A stretch of DNA of 34,797 nucleotides, from the NCBI GenBank assembly GCA_041650795.1, contig JBAZKK010000009.1, positions 1 through 34,797 of the forward strand. Reading direction: 5' to 3'. Position numbers and translations under genes: made by a program. This DNA is from JBAZKK01 sp041650795. Lineage in GTDB: Bacteria > Omnitrophota > Gorgyraeia > Gygaellales > Profunditerraquicolaceae. Positions 8,780 through 16,904 of the stretch are shown here, one piece after another. Positions within the stretch are counted from its first letter, which is position 1, and each line of letters opens with the position of its first letter. The notes under the pieces were generated by a model. That model was not told the DNA's origin, made no database searches, and saw only the letters and a program-made list of their open reading frames with translations.

Positions 8780-9672
8780 GGGTATCGGAGTTAGGTGAAT
8801 TCGGATTAATCAGGAGGCTCAAGACCAGTATCAACCTTGATTCTTCAGTGGTGCGCGGCCCGGGCGATGACTGCGCAGCGGTAAAATTCAACCGCAGCAA
8901 ATATTTACTCTTTACCTGCGACATGTTGGTTGAGGGCGTGGATTTTACGGGTAAGGACAATCCGTATCTAATCGGCAGGAAAGCCCTTGCCGTATCCTTA
9001 AGCGATATTGCCGCCTGTGCCGGTATCCCGCGTTATGCGTTGGTTTCCGTGGGATTGCCGCGGAGTACCCGCCTGGAGTATGTTGATAAGCTGCATCAGG
9101 GGATGCGGGGCTTGGCCAGGCGTTACGGGGTGAACCTCGTAGGCGGGGATTTCAGCCGTTCGGCCAAATTAACGATTGACGTCAGCCTGACAGGAGAGGT
9201 AGAGAAGCGCAAGCTGGCGTTGCGCAGCGGCTCCAAGGTCGGCGATATCATCTTTGTAAGCGGCACATTCGGCGGTTCTATCCGGGGGAAACACCTCAGG
9301 TTTACCCCGCGCCTAAAAGAAGCGCGCTGGCTGGCGGATAATTTCAAGGTCGGCGCAATGATTGACGTCTCAGACGGCCTGATGCAGGATCTAAGCCACA
9401 TCCTGGAATCCAGCAGGGTCGGGGCGGTCGTATACGCGGGGGCGATACCTTTAAGCCCCGAGGCGCGCAATTTAAATGATGCCCTATACAGCGGGGAGGA
9501 TTTTGAATTACTTTTTACGCTTTCCGCTGCCGAGGCCAGAAGACTGGTGCGCAAGGGCAATAAACTATTCAGGCCTATCGGCAGGATTGTGCTTCCTTCG
9601 GCAGGGTTCTCTCTCGTGGCGGAGAACGGCTGCGAGAAACCGGTTAAGCCCGGGGGCTTCAGGCATTTTTAA
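8776..9672 (+). CDS. thiL: Thiamine-monophosphate kinase
   Basis: It phosphorylates thiamine monophosphate to thiamine pyrophosphate. The protein has 298 residues and belongs to the PurM/AIR synthase-like fold. Signatures are GPGDDCAAV at 28-36, TCDMLVEGVDF near 48-58, GRKALAVSLSDIAACAG, NLVGGDFSRS and DVSDGLMQDL, followed by SGEDFELLFTL near the C terminus. The Asp-rich motifs bind magnesium and nucleotide. It is coupled to mtnA by a four-base overlap. No other thiamine genes are in the window. Confidence 0.94.
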   Translation: MRVSELGEFGLIRRLKTSINLDSSVVRGPGDDCAAVKFNRSKYLLFTCDMLVEGVDFTGKDNPYLIGRKALAVSLSDIAACAGIPRYALVSVGLPRSTRLEYVDKLHQGMRGLARRYGVNLVGGDFSRSAKLTIDVSLTGEVEKRKLALRSGSKVGDIIFVSGTFGGSIRGKHLRFTPRLKEARWLADNFKVGAMIDVSDGLMQDLSHILESSRVGAVVYAGAIPLSPEARNLNDALYSGEDFELLFTLSAAEARRLVRKGNKLFRPIGRIVLPSAGFSLVAENGCEKPVKPGGFRHF

Positions 9673-9674
9673 CT

Positions 9675-10142
9675 ATGATTGGGTCTTCAAGCGTAAGAGA
9701 TACCCTTAATCTCGGCAGGAGAATCGCCGGGCTATCCCGGCCGGGGGATATCGTCTGCCTTTTCGGCGGGCTCGGCTCAGGAAAGACCGTGTTAACGCAG
9801 GGGATAGCCTGGGGCCTTGGGGTTAGTAAAGAAGAGGTTATCAGTCCTACCTTTGTGCTCCTGCGCCAGTATCAGGACGCCAGGCTTCCTCTATATCATT
9901 TTGACCTTTACCGTCTTAAGGGGGATAACGATGTCTTGGCCCTCGGCTATGAAGAATATTTATACGGCAGCGGTATTTCGGTAATCGAGTGGGCCAGCCG
10001 CCTGAAATACCTCTTGCCTAAGCAATATCTGGAGGTAGAATTATTAATTAAAGGGCCGAAGCAGCGCAGCATAAAATTGCATGCCCACGGAAGCCGCTAC
10101 CGCCAACTACTCAAAGAGTTATATGCGCATATTAGGCATTGA
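9675..10142 (+). CDS. tsaE: tRNA threonylcarbamoyladenosine biosynthesis ATPase TsaE
   Basis: It is the ATPase partner of TsaB and TsaD in making the t6A modification at position 37 of ANN-decoding tRNAs. The protein has 155 residues. The Walker A motif GGLGSGKT is at 31-38, VISPTFVLLRQY follows, and LYHFDLYRL and SVIEWASRL are the other family signatures. The ATG at 9675 lies two bases after the thiL stop. The 3' end overlaps tsaB by 20 nt, so both partners come from one message. tsaD is not in the window. Confidence 0.95.
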   Translation: MIGSSSVRDTLNLGRRIAGLSRPGDIVCLFGGLGSGKTVLTQGIAWGLGVSKEEVISPTFVLLRQYQDARLPLYHFDLYRLKGDNDVLALGYEEYLYGSGISVIEWASRLKYLLPKQYLEVELLIKGPKQRSIKLHAHGSRYRQLLKELYAHIRH

Positions 10143-10803
10143 TACATCCACCAGATTTCTCTGCCTGGCTATCTACGATAAGGGGAAGGTCTACAGTTAT
10201 AACCTGGAGGCCGGCCGCAGGCTTTCCTCTCTGATTACCGTTACCATAAGGAATGTGCTTGATGCCGCAGGGCTCAAAGCAGGCGATATCGATTATTTTG
10301 CATGCGGGGTAGGGCCGGGTTCTTTTACCGGCCTGCGCATCGGGATAGCTACTATCAAGGGCCTGAGTTGGCCTTTGCGTAAGCCGGTGATAGCGGTATC
10401 TTCCCTGGATATATTGAGCCGTAACGCCGACGCCTGCGAGGAGCAGGTAATACCGCTATTGGATGCCAGGCGCGGTCTGGTTTATTGCGCTATCTACAAC
10501 AAAAAGAATAATGTTTTCAGGAAGAAGGGGTCCGATATGCTGCTTAGTTCCGAGGAGCTATTCAGAAAGACGCAGCCGGGAGGTATTTTTCTCGGCGATG
10601 GCACCTCATTGCTCGGCAGCCAGATTCTAAGCAGGGTAAAAAATGCGGTTATCCTGGACCGCGACTTCTGGTATCCTAAGCCGCATAATATCATTGAACT
10701 GGCCCTGGAGAGGATATCCGGCGCAAAAGCGAATCTGAGCAACGCCTTTAAGATAAAACCGGAATATCTTTATCCAAAGGACTGCCAGATAAGAAAGAGA
10801 TAG
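10123..10803 (+). CDS. tsaB: tRNA threonylcarbamoyladenosine biosynthesis protein TsaB
   Basis: This is the ASKHA-fold partner that stabilises TsaD in t6A synthesis. From the ATG at 10123 it has 226 residues and begins MRILGIDTST, the usual family N terminus, so the upstream ATG at 10081 (inside tsaE) was not chosen. The central signature GVGPGSFTGLRIGIATIKGL and the following SSLDIL are diagnostic. The C-terminal third (KPHNIIELALERI, IKPEYLYPKD) also fits TsaB. No acetyltransferase (RimI) domain is fused or adjacent. Confidence 0.94.
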   Translation: MRILGIDTSTRFLCLAIYDKGKVYSYNLEAGRRLSSLITVTIRNVLDAAGLKAGDIDYFACGVGPGSFTGLRIGIATIKGLSWPLRKPVIAVSSLDILSRNADACEEQVIPLLDARRGLVYCAIYNKKNNVFRKKGSDMLLSSEELFRKTQPGGIFLGDGTSLLGSQILSRVKNAVILDRDFWYPKPHNIIELALERISGAKANLSNAFKIKPEYLYPKDCQIRKR

Positions 10804-10807
10804 CCGT

Positions 10808-11938
10808 ATGTCCAGACTTGGCCCTAAGATTATCGGTTACCGCCCTACCTGGGCGGAGATTAATCTAAAGGACCTCGCGCATAATTTCCGTCGGGTTAAG
10901 GCGATGCTTCGGCCCGGCACGAAGGTGATGGTCTGCGTCAAGGCCGATGCCTACGGTCACGGCCTGGTGCCGGTTTCGAAAAAACTCTCCTCCTGCGGGG
11001 TGGATTACTTAAGCGTAGCTTCTATTGACGAGGGGATAGCCTTAAGGCGGGCCGGCATTAAGAAGCCCATCCTTATACTGGGGATGATACTCAAGACAGA
11101 TGCGCGGCCTTTAATCGAATATAACCTCAGCCAGACCGTCTGCACTTTAGAGCTGGCGTCCTCCCTTAACTCCATTGCCGCCAGCAGCCGCAGGAAAATC
11201 AATATCCACCTCAAGGTAGATACCGGCATGGGCAGGCTCGGGATCCTGCCTAAGGATGCACTCGCTTTTATTCACAGGGTCAGGCGCTTGCGGGCCATTA
11301 ATATCGAGGGGCTCTTCACCCATATCTCCTGCGCAGACACCAACCGGGATTTTACCTTGTATCAGGTTGGACTTTTTGACAGCCTCGCCGATAGATTAGC
11401 CAGAGACGGGTTGCGCATCCCGTTTCTGCACGCTGCGAACAGCCTCGGCGTCATTGATTACCCACAGAGCCACTTTAATATGGTGAGGCCGGGGCTTGTC
11501 ATCTATGGGCTTTATCCCAGGGAAAAACTGCGTATCGATTTGAAGCCGGTTTTGAGCCTTAAGACCCGCGTTGTATATTTTAAGAAGGTCCCGCGCGGCT
11601 TTGGCATCAGTTACGGCCACACCTATGTTACCGCCAGAGGCACCACGATAGTTACCCTTCCTATTGGATACGGCGACGGTTACCCGCGCAATCTCTCCAA
11701 TGCCGCACCGGTGTTGATTAAGGGGAGGCGTTTTACCTTAAGCGGGAGGGTATGCATGGATCAGGTAATGGTCGATGTAGGAGACCTTAAGGTCAAAATC
11801 GGCGATGAGGCGGTATTGATAGGCAGCCAGGGTAAAGACAAAATCAGCTCCGAAGAATTATCCGTTCTCTCCGGAACCATCCCCTATGAGATTGTCTGCG
11901 GCCTGGGCAGCCGCGTCCCCCGCGTGTATCTGGACTAA
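10808..11938 (+). CDS. alr: Alanine racemase
   Basis: This PLP enzyme makes D-alanine for peptidoglycan. The protein has 376 residues. The PLP lysine is K45 in VCVKADAYGHG, the second catalytic base is Y269 in ISYGHTY, and GMGRLG, FTHISCAD, PIGYGDGYPR and GRVCMDQVMVDVG are further family motifs. Start ATG at 10808, 4 nt after tsaB, with no strong ribosome-binding site. It is the last gene of the rightward run; the next gene is convergent and its stop codon lies only 11 nt away. Confidence 0.96.
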   Translation: MSRLGPKIIGYRPTWAEINLKDLAHNFRRVKAMLRPGTKVMVCVKADAYGHGLVPVSKKLSSCGVDYLSVASIDEGIALRRAGIKKPILILGMILKTDARPLIEYNLSQTVCTLELASSLNSIAASSRRKINIHLKVDTGMGRLGILPKDALAFIHRVRRLRAINIEGLFTHISCADTNRDFTLYQVGLFDSLADRLARDGLRIPFLHAANSLGVIDYPQSHFNMVRPGLVIYGLYPREKLRIDLKPVLSLKTRVVYFKKVPRGFGISYGHTYVTARGTTIVTLPIGYGDGYPRNLSNAAPVLIKGRRFTLSGRVCMDQVMVDVGDLKVKIGDEAVLIGSQGKDKISSEELSVLSGTIPYEIVCGLGSRVPRVYLD

Positions 11939-11949
11939 TCCCGGATTAA

Positions 11950-13044
11950 TTAAGGAAGTTTGGCGATAAGATAGACGGCGAATCCGAATGCCGCAATGTG
12001 GCTGATGGATACCGCAGCCAGAGGAAAAAGTATCCCTGCCTTACCCAGCGCAATGCCGATGGCATTAAGGACGTAGTAGAGGAAGCCTACCATAAGCGAT
12101 AGGCCTATCGATGATAATCCGGTAGCGCGTTTCTTCATGCGCAGCGAAAAGGGGATGCCCAGGAGCATAATTATAAAGACGGTGAGAGGCGCGGTATAGC
12201 GTTGGTAGAGGTCTACCTTGAGGTTTTTGATGATGCCCGATGCCCCGCTTTTGGAAAGTCTCCAGAGATAGCTTTGCAGTTGTTCGATATCCATGTATTC
12301 TGGCCTCTGCCTCTGGCTTAAGAAATCGCGCGGGGTTTCAGGTATCGCCATTATCTCTTCCTGCATATACTGCGGCTCCTGTTTTATCTGCCCGTTTTCA
12401 TCGAATTCGTAACTGACCGTCTGGTAGAATCTCCATAAACCGTCTTTATACGCCGCCCTATTAGCCACGATTTTCTGGGTGAGGTTCTGGTGTTCATCCT
12501 GTTCCAGGATCGTAATCCCCTCCATGGTGTTGGTGGCAGGGGAGAACCTGTTTATGAAAAAGAGCCGGTTTTTCAGGCCGTACATCGAAAGGTTGTTGAT
12601 GGTTTCGGCAGCGGTATTTTTTTTGGAGCCGCTTTCTATCTCCTGCTTTAGCTTTTCGTTGGAGGAGAGCGCAGACGGCACAAGGCGGTCATTCGCCAGG
12701 AATACCAGCGCCGACAGCATGATGCCGAGGATGAGGGCGGTCTTGCTTATCTGGAGTATGCTTAAGCCGGAGGCGCGCATGGCAATGATTTCGTTGTCGC
12801 GGTTGAGCTTCCCGAAGGTGTAGATTACGGAGAGCAGGCAGGCGATCGGGGTAACCTGCACGAAGATAATCGGCAGGTAAGAGAGATAGTACTGCGCCAG
12901 GAGCATTATGCCGACGCGGTTCTTGAGGATATCTTCGAGATGGCTGAAGATATCTATGATGACGTAAAGGAGAAGGAAGGTGAAGAGGCAAGTGACGAAT
13001 AGCCCTACAATAGACTTAAGTATGTAGCGGTCTAAGATGCGCAT
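11950..13044 (-). CDS. LptF/LptG-family permease (second of pair, LptG-like)
   Basis: This inner-membrane component of the LptB2FG lipopolysaccharide exporter belongs to the YjgP/YjgQ family. It has 364 residues from the ATG at 13044. The frame stays open to 13098, but MRILDRYILKSIVGLF is the family N terminus, and this start overlaps the stop of the upstream permease gene by 13 nt, as in translationally coupled pairs. Membrane segments: one near residues 12-35, two more by residue ~125 (around GIMLLAQYYLSYLPIIF and LILGIMLSALVFL), and three at the C terminus. A periplasmic beta-rich region lies between. LptF against LptG cannot be decided safely; position second in the operon suggests LptG. 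Confidence 0.87.
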   Translation of the reverse strand: MRILDRYILKSIVGLFVTCLFTFLLLYVIIDIFSHLEDILKNRVGIMLLAQYYLSYLPIIFVQVTPIACLLSVIYTFGKLNRDNEIIAMRASGLSILQISKTALILGIMLSALVFLANDRLVPSALSSNEKLKQEIESGSKKNTAAETINNLSMYGLKNRLFFINRFSPATNTMEGITILEQDEHQNLTQKIVANRAAYKDGLWRFYQTVSYEFDENGQIKQEPQYMQEEIMAIPETPRDFLSQRQRPEYMDIEQLQSYLWRLSKSGASGIIKNLKVDLYQRYTAPLTVFIIMLLGIPFSLRMKKRATGLSSIGLSLMVGFLYYVLNAIGIALGKAGILFPLAAVSISHIAAFGFAVYLIAKLP

Positions 13045-14125
13045 AGACGGTAAGTAAGTATGCCTCCCAGGGCTGTGAAGATGACGTTTGGCAGCCACAT
13101 CCCGATGACCGGATTTATGACGCCCCTGAGGCTTAAGGCCTCGGCCCCGATAAAAAGGAGATAGTAAGAACCGACCACCAGGAAGGCGATGCCGAAGTTG
13201 ATGGATTTTTCCCTCCTGCGGGTAATAATTGCCAGGGGCGCTCCGAAAAGAAGAAGACGATGCAGGAGAAGGCGAGCGCCAGCTTTTCGTTTATCTCGGT
13301 AACCAGGGGCGTGGGGTCAATGCCGCTCCTTTTGATTTTACGCACCTCCTTGAGTAATTCCTGGATAGTCATATCCTTGGGTTTTTTTTCGATTTCGCCC
13401 TTGTCCTGGTTCTGGTTGAGGTTCAGCCCCATGAAATAGGTCCTGAAATTCAGCTTATAGAAGTTCTCCGGGTTATCCGGGTCCGGTTCGTCGGTGCTGC
13501 CGTCCATGAGCTTTAGCTTTACCATGTTTTTTTCCGGCAGGGCGATAAACTCCCCGTATTTGGCAACAATGGTGCGGGTGGGCTTGCCTTCACGCGGCTC
13601 ATAGATGCGGATATTTATAAGTTTGTTTCCTTCGATGCGGTATACAAAAAGCACGTAATTCTGAAAGGAGTTTATGAATACCCCCGGCTCCAGGGCTGCG
13701 GCGGGGTTTTTCACCCCCACCTCGATTAAGGTCTTGCGCGAGGCGAAATGGGCATAGGGGATTACGCGGTCATTGAAGATTACGAGGATGAGGCTCAGTA
13801 TCACCCCTATAATTAATAACGGCAAGATCAGGGTGAAGAGGTTTATCCCGCTGGCGCGGATGGCCACAATTTCGTTGTCTCCCGAAAGCCTCCCCAGCGC
13901 CAGAAGCACCGCTACCAGCGTCGCTATCGGCAGGGTGTAGGTCAGAAGGTAGGGTATCATAAAGAGGAAGAGCTTGGAAACGGTAAATATGTCTACCCCT
14001 TTGTTGATTACGAGGTCGGCAATCTTGATGAGGTTGCCGAGTATCATCACGAAGGTGAGCACGCCCAGCGCCATGAGCATCGGGCTCGTAAATTCCTTCA
14101 GGAAGTAATTTCTTAGTATCCGCAT
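13032..14125 (-). CDS. LptF/LptG-family permease, one-base frameshift near 3' end
   Basis: It is the first of two YjgP/YjgQ-type lipopolysaccharide transport permeases, starting MRILRNYFLKEFTSPML two nt after comF. The uninterrupted frame from 14125 stops at 13133 after 330 residues, and its last ~25 residues (SERPWQLLPAGGK...) do not resemble the family. One extra base in the A4 run at 13246-13249 (T4 on the coding strand) restores FGAPLAIITRRREKSINFGI, a normal pair of C-terminal membrane helices, and a stop at 13032-13034. That gives 364 residues and a 13-nt overlap with the next gene. It is either a real lesion, a sequencing or assembly error, or a recoding site; error is likeliest because the gene is otherwise intact. 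Confidence 0.86.
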
Positions 14126-14127
14126 AA

Positions 14128-14856
14128 TCAGTTTGCCAGCGTCAGGACAAAAACGATGTTTGCCCCTGAGTCCTTAAGGACGCGCGCCGCCTCAGAAGAG
14201 GTTGCGCCGGTGGTAAGGACATCGTCTATCAACAGGAGATTCGTATTTCTTATCGCCCCTGCATCTATTACCTCAAAACTTCCTTCTACGTTTCTGAAGC
14301 GCTCGTTTTCCTCTAATCCGGTCTGGCTGGCAGTAGGCCGCCTGCGGATGAGCGCGCCGTCCAGGAGGGGCTTATGAAATTCTCTGGCGAGCGGTTCGCT
14401 TAACGTGCGGGCCTGGTTGAATTCTCGCTCCCTCAGCCTGCTTTTGTAAAGGGGCACGGGAATAATGGAATCCACGAAATCTATCGGGAGATTGTATTCG
14501 TGGATAAAGTCAGCCATGAGTTTACTTAGAAAAAGCGCCAGGTGTTCTTTGTTGCCGTATTTGAATTCATGGATTAATTCTTTAACCGGTCCTTCGTAAA
14601 GACATGGGCTGAATGCCCTGTCAAAATGGAGCGGTCTCCTGACGCAGGAGGGGCAGATATTCTTGGTAAGGTTTTGACTCTTCAGGCGCCTGCCGCAGCG
14701 ATAACAGAAGGGGGGCGCGTTCCTCTTGATCTTACCCCAGCAGTCGGCGCACAGATGCACTTCCGCGTTTCCCCTGTCCTTGACGCTCTTTTTGCATGCG
14801 GGGCATTTCTTTGGAAAGATAATCTCCGCCAGACCCTTTGCAAATCCGCCGAGCAT
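14128..14856 (-). CDS. ComF-family phosphoribosyltransferase-like protein
   Basis: The protein has 242 residues from the ATG at 14856. An N-terminal zinc-ribbon region has four CxxC-type pairs (CPACK, CADC, CYRCG, CPSC), then a PRTase domain with the PRPP-binding motif LLLIDDVLTTGAT and the ComF signature REREFNQARTLSEPLA. Family members function in DNA uptake or recombination-linked processes; the true reaction is unknown. A longer frame exists from TTG at 14892, but that TTG is the first half of a perfect -35 box and ATG 14868 overlaps the -10 box. The ATG at 14856 gives MLGGFAKGLAEIIFPKKCPAC, the usual ComF start. It leads the comF-permease-permease operon. Confidence 0.87.
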   Translation of the reverse strand: MLGGFAKGLAEIIFPKKCPACKKSVKDRGNAEVHLCADCWGKIKRNAPPFCYRCGRRLKSQNLTKNICPSCVRRPLHFDRAFSPCLYEGPVKELIHEFKYGNKEHLALFLSKLMADFIHEYNLPIDFVDSIIPVPLYKSRLREREFNQARTLSEPLAREFHKPLLDGALIRRRPTASQTGLEENERFRNVEGSFEVIDAGAIRNTNLLLIDDVLTTGATSSEAARVLKDSGANIVFVLTLAN

Positions 14857-14863
14857 AAAAGAT

Positions 14864-14892
14864 ATCATAACAATTAAATATCCTTTTGTCAA
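14864..14892 (-). promoter_or_regulatory. sigma70 promoter of comF, probably leaderless
   Basis: On the minus strand TTGACA (14892-14887) and TATGAT (14869-14864) are separated by exactly 17 nt. The comF ATG at 14856 lies seven nt beyond the -10 box, about where transcription should begin, so the message is predicted to have almost no 5' leader. Confidence 0.72.
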
Positions 14893-14900
14893 ATTCTTAG

Positions 14901-14959
14901 AGAAACACTTTCCATCCTGAAGCAGAAACAGTTTCCAAGCTAATCCGGAAAGTGTTTCT
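14901..14959. repeat. Inverted repeat, GGAAAGTGTTTC family, copy 2
   Basis: AGAAACACTTTCC (14901-14913) and GGAAAGTGTTTCT (14947-14959) are perfect 13-bp inverted arms. Between them lies a third, altered copy, GAAACAGTTTCC (14925-14936). The element lies between the divergent comF and pyrE promoters and shares its core with the repeat at 1334-1391. It could be an operator or a small REP-like mobile element. Confidence 0.8.
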
Positions 14960-14973
14960 GCTTACTAATATGA

Positions 14974-15002
14974 TTGACAGGCGCCTGGGCCGATAGTAAA
15001 AT
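14974..15002 (+). promoter_or_regulatory. sigma70 promoter of pyrE, probably leaderless
   Basis: TTGACA (14974-14979) and TAAAAT (14997-15002) are separated by 17 nt. The pyrE ATG at 15012 is nine nt beyond the -10 box, leaving room for at most a few leader bases and no ribosome-binding site. Confidence 0.72.
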
Positions 15003-15011
15003 AAATCCACT

Positions 15012-15569
15012 ATGCAGAACTTGTCCCTGAAAGAGGCTCGAGACAAGCTTAAGGCCCTCCTTGAAAAGGAGGCCTTTAAAAAAGGGAATTTTATCCTATC
15101 GTCCGGCAGGTCCAGCAATTATTATCTTGACGGCAGGATTATCACGCTTACCCCGGAGGGTTCGTATCTGGCAGCTGGGATTATCCTGGAGATGGTGGCG
15201 CAGGATAAGGTTGATGCTATCGGAGGGCCGACCCTAGGGGCCGACCCTATTGCCGGCGCAGTAGCTGCCTTGAGTTATCTGAAGGGCTCTCCGCTAAAGG
15301 CCTTTATCGTAAGAAAGAAGGCCAAAGAGCATGGGATGCAGCGGCAGGTTGAAGGCCCGGCCATTGCCCCGGGAAGCAAGGTAGTCCTGGTTGATGATGT
15401 CGCTACTACCGGTAAGGCCATTATCGAAGCCAAGGAGATACTGGATAAGGCCGGGGTCAAGGTGGCGCGCGCTATCGTGATTGTAGATAGAGAAGAGGGC
15501 GCTACCGCTAATCTCGCCGGAGCAGGGCTCAAGCTCGAGTCCATATTTACCATTAAGGAATTCCTTTAG
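15012..15569 (+). CDS. pyrE: Orotate phosphoribosyltransferase
   Basis: It joins orotate to PRPP to give OMP in pyrimidine synthesis. The protein has 185 residues. The N-terminal FKKGNFILSSGRSSNYYLDGR block and the PRPP loop KVVLVDDVATTGKA are family signatures; RKKAKEHGMQRQVEG carries the catalytic flexible loop with Lys, Glu and His. The ATG at 15012 sits directly behind a strong promoter with no room for a Shine-Dalgarno sequence, so initiation should be leaderless. It is the first gene of a new rightward unit. Confidence 0.95.
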   Translation: MQNLSLKEARDKLKALLEKEAFKKGNFILSSGRSSNYYLDGRIITLTPEGSYLAAGIILEMVAQDKVDAIGGPTLGADPIAGAVAALSYLKGSPLKAFIVRKKAKEHGMQRQVEGPAIAPGSKVVLVDDVATTGKAIIEAKEILDKAGVKVARAIVIVDREEGATANLAGAGLKLESIFTIKEFL

Positions 15570-15573
15570 TTCG

Positions 15574-16836
15574 GTGGACGATAAAAAAATAGTCGTGGTG
15601 GGCGGCGGGCCTGCCGGGATAATGGCGGCAATAAGCGCTTCCTCCCCGAACGCCCGGGTTGTGCTCCTCGAGAAAAACAGTTCCCCTGCCCGTAAACTCC
15701 TTTTAAGCGGCAAAGGCCGCTCTAATCTTACCAATGCCTGCGAGCTTGATGCCTTTTATTCCCGTTTCTCCAAAAGCGGGGAGTTTTTAAGGGATGCCTT
15801 TAAGAGGTTTTCCAACCGCGACCTGATGGAGTTTTTCCAAAAGAGAGGTTTGCCTTTAAAGGTCGAGAGGCAACTGCGTGTTTTCCCGGTGACCGACAGC
15901 TCGGCCAGCGTCCTTGGCGTGCTCAAGAAGGAGCTGGAAAAGAAGAAGGTTAAGGTAATCTACCGCGCCGAAGCCAGGGATATTCTTATGCGCGAAGGCA
16001 GTATCAAGGGGGTTATTTTGTCCGACAGGAGTATAATACCCGCGGATAAGGTGATCCTCGCCACCGGCGGGATATCCTACCGGTTTACCGGCTCTACCGG
16101 AGACGGTATCCGGCTTGCCGAGAGGCTCGGCCACCGTATCGTGCCTCTTCAGCCGGGGTTGGTCCCTTTGGAGGTCAGGCAGGATTATCCCAGTGTTTTG
16201 CAAGGGCTCACCCTTAAAAACATCCGTCTTAAATTCAGCAGCAGCAGGAAAGAGATTATATCCGAGGTAGGTGAATTGCTTTTTACCAAAACCGGCGTAT
16301 CGGGTCCTCTGGTTTTGTCCTTAAGCGCAATGATTGCAGAGTGGCTGCGGCAGGAAAAAAGCATCCAATTGAAGATAGATTTGAAGCCGGCATTATCAAA
16401 GGAGCAGCTTGATGCCAGGTTGCTGCGGGAGTTCAAATCAAACCCCAACAAGAATATCGCTAATACCTTAAAGGCGCTTTTGCCTTCGCGGATGGTAGGT
16501 TTATTTATGCAGATAAGCGGCATATCCTCTGAAAAGAAGGCTAACCAGGTTAATGCGGCAGAGAGGCATAGGTTGCTTGAACTTTTAAAAGGCATGCGCC
16601 TTGATGTTATCGGAACGTGTCCTATTGACGAGGCGATGGTTACCCGCGGAGGGGTTTCGCTTAAGGATATCAATCCCCGTACCATGGAGTCGCGGGTGGT
16701 GAAGGGTTTGTATTTTTGCGGAGAGATGATTGATGTGGACGCGGATACCGGAGGATTCAACCTGCAGGCAGCATTTTCTACCGGTTATCTCGCCGGCCTC
16801 AGCTCAGACTCAGGGACGGTTCTTGAGTCCGGTTAA
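15574..16836 (+). CDS. HI0933/BaiN-family NAD(P)/FAD-dependent oxidoreductase
   Basis: This flavoprotein of unknown physiological substrate has 420 residues. The dinucleotide-binding motif is VVVGGGPAGIMAA at the N terminus, then LLSGKGRSNLTNA (HI0933 signature), a second ATGGISYRFTGSTGDG block, and the C-terminal GLYFCGEMIDVDADTGGFNLQ that closes around FAD. The start is GTG at 15574, five bases after pyrE. The last codons and the stop come from a palindromic repeat (16812-16894), which suggests that repeat inserted into the 3' end and supplied a new C terminus (GTVLESG). Confidence 0.9.
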   Translation: MDDKKIVVVGGGPAGIMAAISASSPNARVVLLEKNSSPARKLLLSGKGRSNLTNACELDAFYSRFSKSGEFLRDAFKRFSNRDLMEFFQKRGLPLKVERQLRVFPVTDSSASVLGVLKKELEKKKVKVIYRAEARDILMREGSIKGVILSDRSIIPADKVILATGGISYRFTGSTGDGIRLAERLGHRIVPLQPGLVPLEVRQDYPSVLQGLTLKNIRLKFSSSRKEIISEVGELLFTKTGVSGPLVLSLSAMIAEWLRQEKSIQLKIDLKPALSKEQLDARLLREFKSNPNKNIANTLKALLPSRMVGLFMQISGISSEKKANQVNAAERHRLLELLKGMRLDVIGTCPIDEAMVTRGGVSLKDINPRTMESRVVKGLYFCGEMIDVDADTGGFNLQAAFSTGYLAGLSSDSGTVLESG

Positions 16837-16894
16837 AACTGTCCCCACCAGTAGGAGATAGGGACACTTTTGACCATGATTGAGAACCGTCCCT
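16812..16894. repeat. REP-like nested palindrome at the 3' end of the flavoprotein gene
   Basis: AGGGACGGTTCT (16812-16823) and AGAACCGTCCCT (16883-16894) are perfect 12-bp inverted arms. Inside them AAAACTGTCCC (16835-16845) pairs with GGGACACTTTT (16861-16871) with one mismatch. The element spans 83 bp and would fold into a long hairpin. Short GGGAC-type palindromes like this are typical of REP elements mobilised by TnpA-REP (Y1) transposases, but no such gene is in the window. It has no T-run, so it is not a standard terminator. The flavoprotein stop codon lies inside it. Confidence 0.75.
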
Positions 16895-16904
16895 ACTAAA
16901 AAAG

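Noticed and set aside
10081..10122. Upstream ATG for tsaB
   Set aside because: It adds 14 residues from within tsaE before the family N terminus MRILGIDTS.
11934..11951. Short TAATCC/GGATTA palindrome between alr and the permease gene
   Set aside because: The loop would be a single base, so a terminator hairpin is not supported.
14857..14892. Upstream TTG and ATG starts for comF (14892, 14868)
   Set aside because: TTG at 14892 is the -35 box and ATG at 14868 overlaps the -10 box of a strong promoter, so neither would be in the mRNA.
16812..16894. Palindrome read as a rho-independent terminator
   Set aside because: No T-run follows on either strand and part of it is coding; a REP-like repeat explains it better.
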